64,000 nucleotides of DNA, from contig NC_061802.1 of assembly GCF_021462225.1 (NCBI RefSeq), positions 10,001,859 to 10,065,858 of the forward strand, given 5' to 3'. This DNA comes from Girardinichthys multiradiatus (taxonomy: Eukaryota; Chordata; Actinopteri; Cyprinodontiformes; Goodeidae). The notes below the pieces were generated by a model. It was not told where the DNA came from. It ran no database searches and was given only the letters and a program-made list of their open reading frames with translations. A program made the position numbers and the translations under genes. Of this stretch, positions 10,962-22,879 are shown piece after piece (positions within the stretch are counted from its first letter, which is position 1; each line of letters opens with the position of its first letter).

Positions 10962-12670
10962 GAAGAAGACTTCTGGACTTCTCTGATGATTTGTACAACA
11001 CGTTTCTCATGAAACTATTTCCTCTCATGAAAAGAGACCAATTTTTCTTCAAAAGTACTGTTATCTTTGCAGTATCATTCAGATCTATCTTGGTCTTAGG
11101 TCCCTGATTGGGATGGGATGAACATTCATCATCCAGCAGCTGGATGGAGAAACAGCAGTAACAAAATCTGAGTTACACAAACCCACAGAACACATTTCCT
11201 AAACGTTCTCCTATTGCTACTCATCCAGATTATTTGTTTTTGGTCTCTCTGTCACTCCTGTCTTATATTTGGACCCTCTAACTTCCCACATTTCTGCCCA
11301 ATTTAATAAAAATGAAAGGAAAGGAGTTGATGTTGTTTGCAATGTTTAACTGTGAACGCCTCAGTCAAAAAACTAAAAACATTGTAAAAGCCTATTAAAC
11401 ATCTCCAGAAACATGTGTTTCTACAGAACAGGTTTAAAGTTGCCCCCACCACCCCCACAACCCCATCTAGCTGGCCTGAAAGTTTCATCTTTTTTCTTAT
11501 TCTTTTCACACTCTCTCTCTCCTTTTTTGGGTTTTCTTGCCATTCAAACATCCAGTATTAGTCACCATGCTTCAGCCTGAACACATGGATGTACATGTGT
11601 ACACACTCATCCCAAGTCAATTTCATGGGACACAGTTGCTGTCAGGAACAATTATGGCAGTTTAAATGGGTCTGTGTGCTTTAGTGCTATTTCTGTGGAA
11701 GAAAAGCTGCACATGTTGCAATCTGGAAGCAAAAAAAAAGGAGTAATATGAAGAGCGTGAAATGCTGAATTTACTTTCACCTGAAACAAAGACTTTGGAC
11801 CACTGAGCAGCCAGTGGCCCAGGTACGACGTTTCTGACATTTTCTCTGGTTCAGGAGTGGCCCATAGACTTTAATGTCTGTGCGCTGGCTCTTGAAGGAC
11901 TTTCTCCAGCTGCAGTCTAAGTCTTGTGAATCTCCCCCAAACTCTTTACTATCCTCTAAAGGCTGCAATTTGTTCTTTCATGCTTCTTTCTTGACTGTTG
12001 TAGATTAACCATCCTTGTAACTTTCTGTATTAAAGATACCTTTTTATCAGTCTGTTGTAATGTTACAATTTAATAAGAAACTGAAATTTGTGTTTTGATT
12101 AGTCAGCTACAATGATCAAAATTTATAGAAATAAGCTCTTTTAATTAATCATGGTGCGTAATGAGTCTTTATAACATGTTTCACTTTTACAGTAAATTAT
12201 TATTGCAATAAATTAACTTTAATATATTATTTAATGACTTTAATATCATTTAATAACTTTATTGATATTCTAATTTACTGAGATGCATATGTAAAAACAT
12301 TTGACTTTATTTGACACTAAGAAAGTCGAATTTCACATGGAGAGGTAAAATAATCCAATTATAGTTATACAGTGTTTTTTAGGAATAGTTTGAAGTCCCT
12401 TAACTAAGGATAAAGGGTATGACAGAGCAATGCACCCACTGCATTTTAATGATGGTTGGGATTTTATTTTAAAAAACAGACTTTAAGGTCTGAGATCCAC
12501 TAGAGAAATATGTCACAAGAGAGCCATCAGAAGCACTTGAACTAAAGGGCTTCCACATGGCTCTCATGGCTGCCCAGTCCACTCCAATCATTCTAGAGGA
12601 AAAACAACTTGATTTTAGCCAGTGAAACAAACACCAAACAGAGAGAACCGTGCACACGCACAGCTGCACA
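10962..12670. other. No recognisable gene
   Basis: Mixed AT-rich sequence. Minus-strand open stretches at 11777-11968 and 12469-12768 are short and match nothing I know. The second runs into the DD36E element. No splice-bounded anos1 exon was found here. Confidence 0.4.
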
Positions 12671-12672
12671 TA

Positions 12673-13943
12673 CAGGGTTTGGATAATGAAAGTGAAACAC
12701 CTGGTTTTAGACCACAATAATTTATTAGTATGGTGTAGGGCCTCCTTTTGCGGCCAATACAGCGTCAATTCGTCTTGGGAATGACATATACAAGTCCTGC
12801 ACAGTGGTCAGAGGGATTTTAAGCCATTCTTCTTGCAGGATAGTGGCCAGGTCACTATGTGATACTGATGGAGGAAAACGTTTCCTGACTCGCTCCTCCA
12901 AAACACCCCAAAGTGGCTCAATAGTATTTAGATCTGGTGACTGTGCAGGCCATGGGAGATGTTCAACTTCACTTTCATGTTCCTCAAACCAATCTTTCAC
13001 CAGTCTTGCTGTGTGTATTGGTGCTATGTCATCCTAATACACGGCACCGCCTTCAGGATACAATGTTTGAACCATTGGATGCACATGGTCCTCAAGAATG
13101 GTTCGGTAGTCCTTGGCAGTGACGCACCCATTTAGCACAAGTACTGGGCCAAGGGAATGCCATGATATGGCAGCCCAAACCATCACTGATCCAACCCCAT
13201 GCTTCACTCTGGGCATGCAACAGTCTGGGTGGTACGCTTCTTTGGGGCTTCTCCACACCGTAACTCTCCTGGATGTGGGGAAAACAGTAAAGGTGGACTC
13301 ATCAGAGAACAATACATGTTTCACATTGTCCACAGCCCAAGATTTGCGCTCCTTGCACCATTGAAACCAACGTTTGGCATTGGCATGATTGACCAAAGGT
13401 TTGGCTATAGCAGCCCGGCCGTGTATATTGACCATGTGAAGCTCCCGACGGACAGTTCTAGTGGAAACGGGAGAGTTGAGGTGCACATTTAATTCTGCCG
13501 TGATTTGGGCAGCCGTGGTTTTATTTTTTTTTGGATACACTCCGGGTTCGCACCCGAACATCCCTTTCAGACAGCTTCCTCTTGCGTCCACAGTTAATCC
13601 TGTTGGATGTGGTTCATCCTTCTTGGTGGTATGCTGACATTACCCTGGATACCGTGGCTCTTGATACATCACAAAGACTTGCTGTCTTGGTCACAGATGC
13701 GCCAGCAAGACATGCACCAACAATTTGTCCTCTTTTGAACTCTGGTATTTCACCCATAATGCTGTGTGCATTTCAATATTTTGAGCAAAACTGTGCTCTT
13801 ACCCTGCTTATTGAACCTTCACACTCTGCTCTTACTGGTGCAATGTGCAATCAATGAAGACTGGCTACCAGGCTGGTCCAATTTAGCTTTGAAACCTCCC
13901 ACACTAAAATGACAGGTGTTTCAGGTTCATTGTCCAACCCCTC
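12673..13943 (-). mobile_element. Tc1/mariner DD36E (Incomer-like) element, copy 1
   Basis: About 1.27 kb with ends CAGGGTTTGGATAATGAAA (left, slightly diverged) and ...CATTGTCCAACCCCT (right). The left side is preceded by TA. The minus-strand transposase starts with ATG at 13757-13755 and is broken upstream of 13591. It is also stopped at 13036-13034, where the CAG of YQDDN has become TAG. The DN of the second catalytic site has become DI. It is nearly identical to the copies at 14825-16094 and 40161-41401. Confidence 0.92.
12725..13757 (-). pseudogene. DD36E transposase pseudogene, copy 1
   Basis: Cut-and-paste transposase relic. The first catalytic Asp is in LFSDESTFTVF, and VMVWAAIS follows. 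The second site reads DDIAPIHTAR after a nonsense codon, and the Glu is in SPDLNTIEPLW. Counting from the DN position to the Glu gives 36 intervening residues, not the 34 of ordinary Tc1. Several lesions are present (N-terminal frame disruption near 13530-13590, the stop at 13034-13036, and N to I beside the catalytic Asp), so it cannot encode an active enzyme. Confidence 0.88.
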
Positions 13944-14001
13944 AGTGTTTAAAAGAGCCAGTTAGACATAAATCACACTTCTTCCAGATGCAGCAACAAA
14001 A

Positions 14002-14003
<2 letters not shown>

Positions 14004-14052
<49 letters not shown>

Positions 14053-14056
14053 TGTG
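14004..14056. repeat. (TG)n microsatellite
   Basis: About 26 uninterrupted TG units, then TGCGCGTGTGG. It sits in the 880-bp gap between the two DD36E copies. Confidence 0.97.
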
Positions 14057-14059
14057 GTA

Positions 14060-14822
14060 AGGTGCAGTAGAAAGTCTATTTAACACGATGCATTACTCCT
14101 ACTAATCACACCCAGATGACCAGAAGCACACAGCTACGGTGTATCTTATTTGTGTGTGTGATGGTTTATGACTAACTTCCACTAAACCAAATATACGTTT
14201 TCTTTCCCAAAAATACCACATTTACAACTCAGCATTCCGGTTAGGAGCCCACCAATTAGTTTGTGTAAGTGTTTCAGTGCTATGTGTCAAAGATAGTGCT
14301 GTGGTGCTCCACATCCTCTGAATAACAAATGTCACTGCAAAGGGGTTGGTTGGTCTTTCCGTCTTTTACTGTCAGTGGAAAACAGTTAGTAAAAGTATAA
14401 AGCAGTTGTGGAAATGTGTGGAAACATTTCTAGGAAAGAATAACAGCAAAACAGACCCTTCCTGCAACATATAACTTTAACCTGCAATCTACTGCAAGCT
14501 AACTTCCCTTACCACAAACACTGTAAATACAGGAAATTAGCACTGCACAAAACAGAAGAGACTACTACATTTTACTTGTTTCAATCAAATTTCACTTGAA
14601 CATTTAATTAGGTGTAATGTTCAGTCTTCAGTTACGTACAAATAAAAGTTAATTCACCAGTTTTTATTGTCAGCTTGAGGCATTGTATTATTTTTTTTGT
14701 CTGCTTAGCATTCCCATGTCAGAAGGCAATAAAGACGGTATTCTAAGGCTGATCCTGAAACAAGAATCATAATTAATAGAACAGACAGAAATTCCTCATT
14801 GGCATTTATTAAGGTACAAAGC
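14060..14822. other. Spacer between DD36E copies, nothing recognised
   Basis: Unique-looking AT-rich sequence with no coding signal. Confidence 0.45.
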
Positions 14823-14824
14823 TA

Positions 14825-16094
14825 CAGGGGTTGGACAATGAAACTGAAACACCTGGTTTTAGACCACAATAATTTATTAGTATGGTGTAGGGCCTCCTTT
14901 TGCGGCCAATACAGCGTCAATTCGTCTTGGGAATGACATATACAAGTCCTGCACAGTGGTCAGAGGGATTTTAAGCCATTCTTCTTGCAGGATAGTGTCC
15001 AGGTCACTACGTGATACTGGTGGAGGAAAACGTTTCCTGACTCGCTCCTCCAAAACACCCCAAAGTGGCTCAATAATATTTAGATCTGGTGACTGTGCAG
15101 ACCATGGGAGATGTTCAACTTCACTTTCATGTTCATCAAACCAATCTTTCACTAGTCTTGCTGTGTGTATTGGTGCATTGTCATCCTGATACACGGCACC
15201 ACCTTCAGGATACAATGTTTGAACCACTGGATGCACATGGTCCTCAAGAATGGTTCGGTAGTCCTTGGCAGTGACGCGCCCATCTAGCACAAGTATTGGG
15301 CCAAGGGAATGCCAAGATATGGCAGCCCAAACCATCACTGATCCACCCCCATGCTTCACTCTGGGCATGCAACAGTCTGGGTGGTACGCTTCTTTGGGGC
15401 TTCTCCACACCGTAACTCTCCCGGATGTGGGGAAAACCGTAAAGGTGGACTCATCAGAGAACAATACATGTTTCACATTGTCCACAGCCCAAGATTTGTG
15501 CTTCTTGCACCATTGAAACCAACGTTTGGCATTGGCATGAGTGGCCAAAGGTTTGGCTATAGCAGCCCGGCCGTGTATATTGACCCTGTGGAGCTCCCGA
15601 CGGACAGTTCTGGTGGAAACAGGAGAGTTGAGGTGCACATTTAATTCTGCTGTGATTTGGGCCGCCGTGGTTTTATGTTTTTTGGATACAATCCTGGTTA
15701 GCACCCGAACATCCCTTTCAGACAGCTTCCTCTTGCATCCACAGTTAATCCTGTTGGATGTGGTTCATCCTTCTTGGTGGTATGCTGACATTACCCTGGA
15801 TACCGTGGCTCTTGATACATCACAAAGACTTGCTGTCTTGGTCACAGATGCACCAGCAAGACGTGCACCAACAATTTGTCCTCTTTTGAACTCTGGTATG
15901 TCACCCATAATGTTGTGTGCATTTCAATATTTTGAGCAAAACTGTGCTCTTACCCTGCTAATTGAACCTTCACACTCTGCTCTTACTGGTGCAATGTGCA
16001 ATCAATGAAGACTGGCTACCAGGCTGGTCCAATTTAGCCTTGAAACCTCCCACACTAAAATGACAGGTGTTTCAGTTTCATTGTCCAACCCCTG
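14825..16094 (-). mobile_element. Tc1/mariner DD36E (Incomer-like) element, copy 2, nearly intact
   Basis: 1270 bp, starting CAGGGGTTGGACAATGAAAC and ending with its complement (...TTCATTGTCCAACCCCTG). The terminal repeats match over about 31 bp. TA flanks at 14823-14824 and 16095-16096 are the expected target duplication. The single minus-strand gene runs 15908 to 14877 and carries one nonsense codon. Structure and near-identity to copies 1 and 3 indicate recent activity of the family. Confidence 0.95.
14877..15908 (-). pseudogene. DD36E transposase, 343 codons with one premature stop
   Basis: The frame opens with ATG at 15908-15906 (MGDIPEFKRGQIVGARLAG by homology with copy 3) and ends PTPY-stop at 14877. 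The N-terminal two-thirds of the first 100 residues form helix-turn-helix units, with a GC(K/R)KKL-like basic hook. The catalytic region has Asp in VLFSDESTF, Asp in YQDDNAPIHTAR and Glu in PDLNIIEPLW. The gap between the second Asp (of DN) and the Glu is 36 residues, the signature of the DD36E/Incomer group of Tc1/mariner. The only break I see is TGA at 15765-15767 (codon 48), where copy 3 has CGA (Arg); a CpG decay event would explain it. Everything after it stays open for 295 codons, so the copy died recently. Confidence 0.9.
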
Positions 16095-16581
16095 TAAGTA
16101 TATAATACAGACGCTAGAGGTAGTAATATATACATGACCCCCCTCAGTTTAGGAATGCTTGTTATTCTCACCAACTGCAAGAGTAAAAAACGACACAAAA
16201 TAAAATCTAAAATCTTTTTTTTAATCCCTCGGAAATGTAGCAATTTTTTTTAACAATCAAACATTTGTGTTAATCCTTATATTTGTATCTTAAACCTAAA
16301 TTTGAAAGTTCACTTAAAGCATTTTAGTTTTTTCTAATAAATGCTAAATAATAATCTTAAAATATGGAAATTTCTACAAAGCAGAATCAGTTAAATATCC
16401 AGAGGAAACTAATGGAGACCTATCTTAGATGGATACTCTAAATGTCCAAAGCAAGCATAGGCAAGTTATTGGTTTCAGGGTTTTTTAAAGTAACTTAATC
16501 TTACCCCTCCTATGGTTAAAAGTCGTTTTAGTAGGATGACTAAGAAAGTAGTTTTTTTTTATTATATGGAGCCTAGATTAG

Positions 16582-16623
16582 AGCAGTGCACTCGGGGAGG
16601 CCCTTCCCCGCGAGTGCACTGCT
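16582..16623. repeat. GC-rich stem-loop with 13-bp perfect arms
   Basis: AGCAGTGCACTCG (16582-16594) pairs with CGAGTGCACTGCT (16611-16623) around a 16-base loop that has its own GGGG/CCCC pairing potential. It stands out in otherwise AT-rich sequence and coincides with the start of a hAT-like repeat. Confidence 0.9.
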
Positions 16624-17150
16624 GGTCAGCTGGCTGAAAGAAGGCTGCTATAGTTATCTCCCACTTTCAGGCTCAGTCATTTTGTGGAAACTAAAGGAGA
16701 ACCATTAATTACTCTTATTAAGGTAATGCAGTTTTGAAACTATTAGCAGGGAAGTGCAAGCTGACTATCTGACCGGTGTTACTCTACACAGAGCAGAGCC
16801 CTAAAAATATACAATTTTCTGAGCAACAAGTATGTGCAAAGTACTACAAAATTTACTGGGAGGGTTTTTTTTATACAGTATATCTTTGAGGAGGTCTATG
16901 TATCAAAATCAAAGTAACCATTAACACATTTTAAAAAACAAGGTACTTGATGGTAATGATCAATATGTAATATTGCAGCCAGAGGATTAATTTCCACTTT
17001 TCTTTTTTAATTGAAAGTAACTTGATCATATAATGCATTTTGTTTTTAATCTAAATACTTTTTACATCTAAATACAATGAAACTATGGTATTTTTACTCA
17101 AGGTTATCATATTATTAGAATCTCATACTGTATCATTCCTAATGCAGAGA
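16582..17150. mobile_element. hAT-derived non-autonomous repeat, copy A
   Basis: Shares interrupted blocks with 43610-44195: ACTGCTGGTCAG, GTGGAAACTAAAGGAG/GTGGAGACTAAAGGAG, and a terminal CTATGGTATTTTTACT / GGTTATCA region. The right end (about 17085-17148) resembles fish hAT termini. The left edge carries a strong stem-loop (16582-16623). Confidence 0.55.
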
Positions 17151-19169
17151 AAAGAATTTATGACTTCAAAAACTCTTTATAGATTTTTTTCCTTTGGCAA
17201 CATGTGCTGCATGTGGACCAAGTTTTCGGTTCACTTCAACACAGAAATAGATTAGGAACGTGTGTGTTTATTCAAGATAAAGTCGAGCATTAAAAAAAGT
17301 GAATTTGCAGTGATGGACTAGAAATTTTAAAAAACAGTTCTCCAAAAAAGAAGTGTGTAAATACCAAACACAAGAAAGCATTAATATTATAATTATGCTT
17401 CTCTGTTCACAAGCTCCCATGAGGTCTGTTGTTGAACAACTAAAAAATGACCTGCTTGAAGCATATGCATGGTACCAGTTTTGATTTAGAGCTGGTTCTT
17501 TTTTCTTCTTCTAGTAAAACACCAGCCTCAGACTGAAAAACCCAGGCTACTGTACAATCATAACCTTCGGAAGTTGGAGATGGCAATTAAAAATATTTGC
17601 AAACACTAACTGTTGTTAAAGACAGCAGAAATAGACTAGAATGATAACATCAAGCCATGGACTTGAAGGAAAAACAGAACATGTGCGTATATATTGTAGT
17701 TTACTATATGTGTGTTTAAAGAAGTAGACCATTGTTAAAAATTGTGATAGAAACGGTTAAAGTGATTTAAAGATGTGAATCTGTAGCTTCTCATTGCAAA
17801 AATATATTTGACCCTGCTGTTTACTTACATGACACTACAACACGCTGGTGGTAATCTAACATTTGGCATTATTAGGTTTTGCTGTAATTCTTTTCCATGA
17901 CTTCATTGTGCATTAGGAGGCAGTCTCAAAACAAATTAATTAAAAGAAGCAGTCTGAGTATCCCATGTAAGGAGGCAGTCCAGTTTTCACTGAATAGAAA
18001 GGTCTCATCATTTATCTTTATATTTCCTTAAAGTTCTTTATAGTTACAAACATTTTCCTCTGAAATGCTGTGTGTGAGTCCCCTCACCACAGTGTGCAGC
18101 AGCACCTGTGTGTATTTGTGTCTTTGAGTCAGAAGAGTTCAGATCTAGTCAATGGCTGGCTCCACCTGCCTCTATTTCAGAACAAACATGGTGGGTACAG
18201 CACCTGAAGCTTCAAACTGTGGGTACAGCCAGCTTAAAACTGGTGTTAAACAAAAAACGTCTACAATGAATTAATGGGAAATTATTCTACAATGGTCACA
18301 CTTTAAGAAAAAAAAATGCTTTTCTGGAGGAAAAAAAATTATTCATTTAGAATATTTGATTAATCAAATATTCTAAGTATCATCAGTGTCCGCCACAGTC
18401 ATTAACAAAGCAGTGCTGCTTTGCGTTTTCCCATTCCTGCCTTGGAATTTCTTCCCTTGGTTTCAGGTGACAGCAAAATCTACCGCATGGTGATCTGATC
18501 ACCATCTATCCCAGGTCCTACTGATCAAATAACAGGGCAATCACAAAGTTGCAAGAACTTTATCTCTAAACTGAATCACACAAACCTATGTTGTCTGGCA
18601 TCACTCACCCCTATGCTTGTTTCTCCGCTTGCTGTCTGCCCACATTTCAGTCAACGTCTTTAGTCTGTCTGTCTTTTTACATGGTTGTCCTCAAGTATGT
18701 CTGAAACACCTGCCTCCTCTACTATGTTTCCTTTCCTCTGCATGACTTCACGCTTCACCAAGCTTGTCTACCTGCTTCTGTCTCCTTGCCTGCCCTCCTG
18801 CAACCTGACCTCTAGGTTGTCCCTCGCTGTTTCCACAGCATGTCTGCCCTCTGGACTGAGTAACGTTACCTACCACAGAGCAGTGAGGAATGCACCCACA
18901 TGAAATCACATAAACCACAAGAGTATGGATGGGATATATCATGGTCTTAAAACTGAACACAATATTTTGTGGAATTTATTGCAATTATGATAAAAGGGAC
19001 AATAAGGTTTTTTTAAAAGCACTACAAATGTTTTTTTTTTCCAAGAGATCCTATTATTACTAATGTTAGAACTAATATACACTTTATCAAATAGACTACT
19101 TCAGCACACAAACTTTATTTAGTATTGCAATTATACCAATAACCAACACACAATAACTATATTCAATCC
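17151..19169. other. No recognisable gene
   Basis: AT-rich to about 18400, then a more C-rich patch (18560-18900) with a 72-codon open frame that matches nothing I know. No splice signals make it a convincing exon. Confidence 0.4.
18347..18376. repeat. Perfect 30-bp AT-rich palindrome
   Basis: TTAGAATATTTGATT (18347-18361) is followed directly by its exact complement AATCAAATATTCTAA (18362-18376), with no spacer. Confidence 0.97.
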
Positions 19170-19177
19170 CTTTTTAC

Positions 19178-19864
19178 CAGTGTTGGGCGTATTACTTTAA
19201 AAAAAGTAATTAGTTATAGTTACTAGTTACTTCTCCCAGAAAGTAACTAACTGAGTTACACCACTATAAAAGTAGTTACTAGTTAACAGGGAAAGTAACT
19301 ATTGCATTAATGTTTTAAGTTTAAATATGTGAGAAATTTTGATATTTTTTTATAGGTTTCGCAAGCCAGTTGCATAAAGTGGAATTACATAGACCATGTG
19401 GCCTACTTACACTGAACTTTTAATATTTACTTCACATGTACATTCTTGCTTTTAATTCAAGGAGAATACAGTAGTCTGTTCCACTTTAAAAAAGCAATAT
19501 TTCCCTCCAGAGCCGCCATTGTTGCAGCTTACAACTGCTAGTTCGCCTAGCAGGGCTGCCGTGTGCATTTGTGGTTTGTGTGTAAACTGAACTCTGCCTC
19601 TGATTGGCTTACAATGAAAGCTTACTCTACCTTAGCCAATCATCATCACTTATGCCAGGGTCTCACCTGTGACTCCTCCCTTCACCAAAGTAAAAAAGTT
19701 TAGCTCCTGCAGTTGTGAGCAACGACTGATGACAAAAGTTTCAAGGAGTCGCTTTAGTTTATAACGCGCCCCATTTAATTGGTAATGGTAACACTGTTGT
19801 AATGATGGAAAAGTCTTTGTTTGATTACTCCTTACTGAAAAAAGTAACGCCGTTAGTAACACTG
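19178..19864. mobile_element. hAT-like MITE (CAGTGTTGGG ends)
   Basis: The left end CAGTGTTGGGCGTATTACTT and the right end ...AAAAAAGTAACGCCGTTAGTAACACTG-type complement (19838-19864) are imperfect inverted repeats of a known fish hAT style, rich in AGTAAC/GTTACT words. The 8-base flanks (CTTTTTAC and TTTATTTT) do not match, so the target duplication has decayed or a boundary is off. No transposase is present. Confidence 0.72.
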
Positions 19865-20211
19865 TTTATTTTAACGCTGTCATATCCATCGCATCATTTT
19901 AAAGTATACTGATATTCTCTTAAGAGAACTAACAATGGAAAAAAACTGTAAAAGAAACAATAGCAACTACGCTGTCAGTTTTATCACAGTAAGTCACTTA
20001 TAACAAACCATGAAAGTTTTACCTATATTTACCCACGACTCTCTAAGGAACTCAGTCTAAAATCCAGGGTTGCTACATATTGCTTCATGTACCAAATTCT
20101 TTACTTTCAAGGTTCACAGTCCCTTTTTAAACTATAGACAGTGTTCAGACTTTAATATGGAACCTGGAGAAATGATGGATGGATGGATGGCCGACACTAA
20201 GAAAACACATA

Positions 20212-21332
20212 CCGTATTTTCCTCACTATAAGGTGCACCGGATTATAAGGCGCATAGAATAGAAGCTACTGCAGTCAAACGTTTGACTGGGGTTGCGTTA
20301 TGCATCCACTAGATGGAGCTGTGCTAAAGAGAATGTCAACAAAACAGTCAGATAAGTCAGTCAGTCAAACTTTATTAATACACTACAAACCAGCGTTCTG
20401 ATAACTCCATTCACTCTCATGGTAAGGTCTCCTCTACATAGAAATCTATTGAATAGAGCCAACCGCACGTTAGGAATGCATTGGAGTCTATGAAGTTGAA
20501 GTTGAAATCAAACGTTAGTTAAAACGTGAAAGGGAACTTTTCCCTGATTCAGTAAACACGTAAAAGAAACAGTTTGATGCACTAAATCAAACGTTAGTAC
20601 TGTTAACCTTTCCTGTTCCTGTCCCCTGACCGTAGTCTGATGACACAGGGGAGACGCTTTCTCCAGGGCCGAAGTTACTAGTTTCCTCGGGGTTAACTCC
20701 CTCACTCATACGTTGCTGAGTTGAGCATGAAGAAACAGCATCAAAACACTGAGTTGTTGACGAGATTCGGGGTTCTTTTTAATGACTTTGTAGCACGTAA
20801 AAACACAGGGCTTACAGACTCATACAACGCTGCTCCGGTCGCCGTCTCTACCCACCCGACACACACAATAATACCGACGTCACTCCTTCACTCTTGATTC
20901 TCAGCTACGGCAGAACACAGCGCCACCTCTGTCCGGAGGAGTAATGTCAACATCTTCCATACACACACACAAAACATACACCCCACACACTGAGCTTCTA
21001 ATCACATATAGTTCAGGCAATTCCTGCAACAGTACATTCAAACGTTATACACACACAAGTGGTGTTGGACTAGGAGTAAGCACAGTACAGGTGTTTACCG
21101 CGATTACTTCGGCGACGCCCCTGACTACGGTAGCCGTAATGCTGCAAGCGGTGCGGCTTTGTAGTTTACCAGTCGTACTGAAACATTTTGACAGAGCGCC
21201 GTGTACAACCAGTATGGATCAACCAATTAACCAATTGATCCATATATAAGGCGCTCCGGATTACAAGGCGCACTGTCATTTTTTGAAAAAATTAAAGGTT
21301 TTTAAGTGCGCCTTATAGTGCGGAAAATACGT
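20212..21332. mobile_element. Pogo/Tigger-like MITE, copy A
   Basis: The left end is ACCGTATTTTCCTCACTATA and the right end is CCTTATAGTGCGGAAAATACG, inverted repeats of over 25 bp rich in AAGGCGCACC words. TA precedes the left end. It is about 1.12 kb and nearly identical to copy C (60782-61963), including two short conserved but meaningless frames (20508-20705 minus and 20944-21249 plus). It lacks the 65-bp subterminal unit seen once in C and twice in B. No transposase core is present. Assignment to pogo/Tigger rests on copy B. Confidence 0.88.
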
Positions 21333-21339
21333 TACTTTT

Positions 21340-22875
21340 CCACACATTTTCAAAACGTAGAATCTCATCTACGGTGCATAATAAATCAAGCTCCACAACC
21401 AAGGTGGGATTATTTTTGTTATTCTTAGTAGTTTACATCAAGGATAAATTTGAGAATATGACAGCATCCAAACGCACACACACATCCACTCTGTCGCACA
21501 CAAAACAGCTATAATTACACTATTACTCCATACAAGGGAAAGTAGTGGAAAACCCAGAGACGCAGCAGAAAGAGGTGTAAACAGAAAACTGGTGATTCAC
21601 ATTCTAGTGGCTACACTCTTGCCATACACAAACTGATGGGGAGAAAGAGCCAAAAACACAGGGTTCACCCACATGAAGCCAGAGAAAGCAATGTGTGTAT
21701 GTGTTTGTATGGTAGTCTGTGATGACAGAGGAGGAGTACAGATGTTTGCCCTTACTGCTAGGGCTGTTATCAAAAGTTTTTTTTCCCTCTTTTAACACAG
21801 AAACACTCACACATCCATCACAGTGGGTGTAATCTAAATTGTCCTATAAATGCACCAAAGAATGACGATGTTATCCATGATGTGGCCGAGGAGATTTCCT
21901 TCTGGTTACAAATGTACACAAATATTCGATTGCATCTCCATGCCCCAAAATGACTCAGAGACAGCCTCTCCACTTTCCTTTAGATGTTCTGTCTTTTGAT
22001 AACATAATTGATTTTCTGTCTTCTAAGTGGATTGTAACTGATGGTTGGCAGTATTTTTCACATTGTGTCAACCCTAAACTTTACCCTTGTGTTCATTGTT
22101 GGCTCTGGTGTTTTTCTTCTTCCTCTTGACAATACTTCATAGATTCTCTATTCAACTCCCTTTAGGTTTGTTCAGTTAGGTAGCCCTGATTCACAACAAA
22201 TGTCAGCTCAAATCACTTCAAAAGACAAAAAATATCCAGTTTATGTTCAGAAAGCCAGTTTAATCTAGTCATATAGTAAGATTCAAATACAAATGGCATG
22301 CATCCAATTCAATCCTAGTTGTAAAACAATGTGGTGAAGTTCCATTTATTATGCTAATTCATAATACCTAAAAGGAAATGTAGCTAATTGCATCAAGCCA
22401 TTGACCTTGCAGAGATCCCTAAACTGAGAATGCATATAGGGACAGTGAAAGGGGATGACTCCCATTTATAAGAAAACAGCCTCTAGCTCAGTGAGAGCAG
22501 ATCTATTATTACTGACCGAGGATTCAGGTCAATTCAGCCTGCTAACCAATGGATAGTGATCCCATGGTTATTAAACCAGGTATTCCTACTTTTGGCAGTG
22601 TGGGCAGGTGCCAAGTCCTGCTGGAGAATCTGCATCTACATAAATCTTATTAGCATCGAGTCACCTGAACACCTCAACTTCGCAGAAAGAGAAAATAAGT
22701 AAAGATCTCTGAGGAGGGAGGTGATCAAAATACCTAGAATGACTGCAAAGTACGTGCAGCAGGACTTGTTGGAAGCAGTCATTGAGGTTTCAGTTTTCAC
22801 AGGAATTCACATACTAAAGGTTGAAGGGTTCTATTCCTCAGCTCAAAGACGTACACCACTACCGACCTTTAAAGC
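21340..22875. other. No gene; possible old repeat at 22440-22700
   Basis: Mostly unrecognised. Text around 22590-22640 (GGCAGGTGCCAAGTCCTGCTGG) looks like part of a fish interspersed repeat, but I cannot assign it firmly. Confidence 0.35.
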
Positions 22876-22879
22876 ATTG

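Noticed and set aside
11777..11968. Minus-strand frame DLDCSWRKSFKSQ..., considered as anos1 exon 2
   Set aside because: Lacks the WCQNH/CSKC pattern; no acceptor-donor pair fits.
18685..18960. Overlapping 70-codon frames in a C-rich patch, considered as an anos1 exon
   Set aside because: No Cys pattern of the anosmin Cys-rich or WAP domain and no convincing splice sites.
20944..21249. 101-codon frame duplicated exactly at 61575-61880
   Set aside because: Identity comes from the shared MITE copies; no protein family recognised, so it is not called as a gene.
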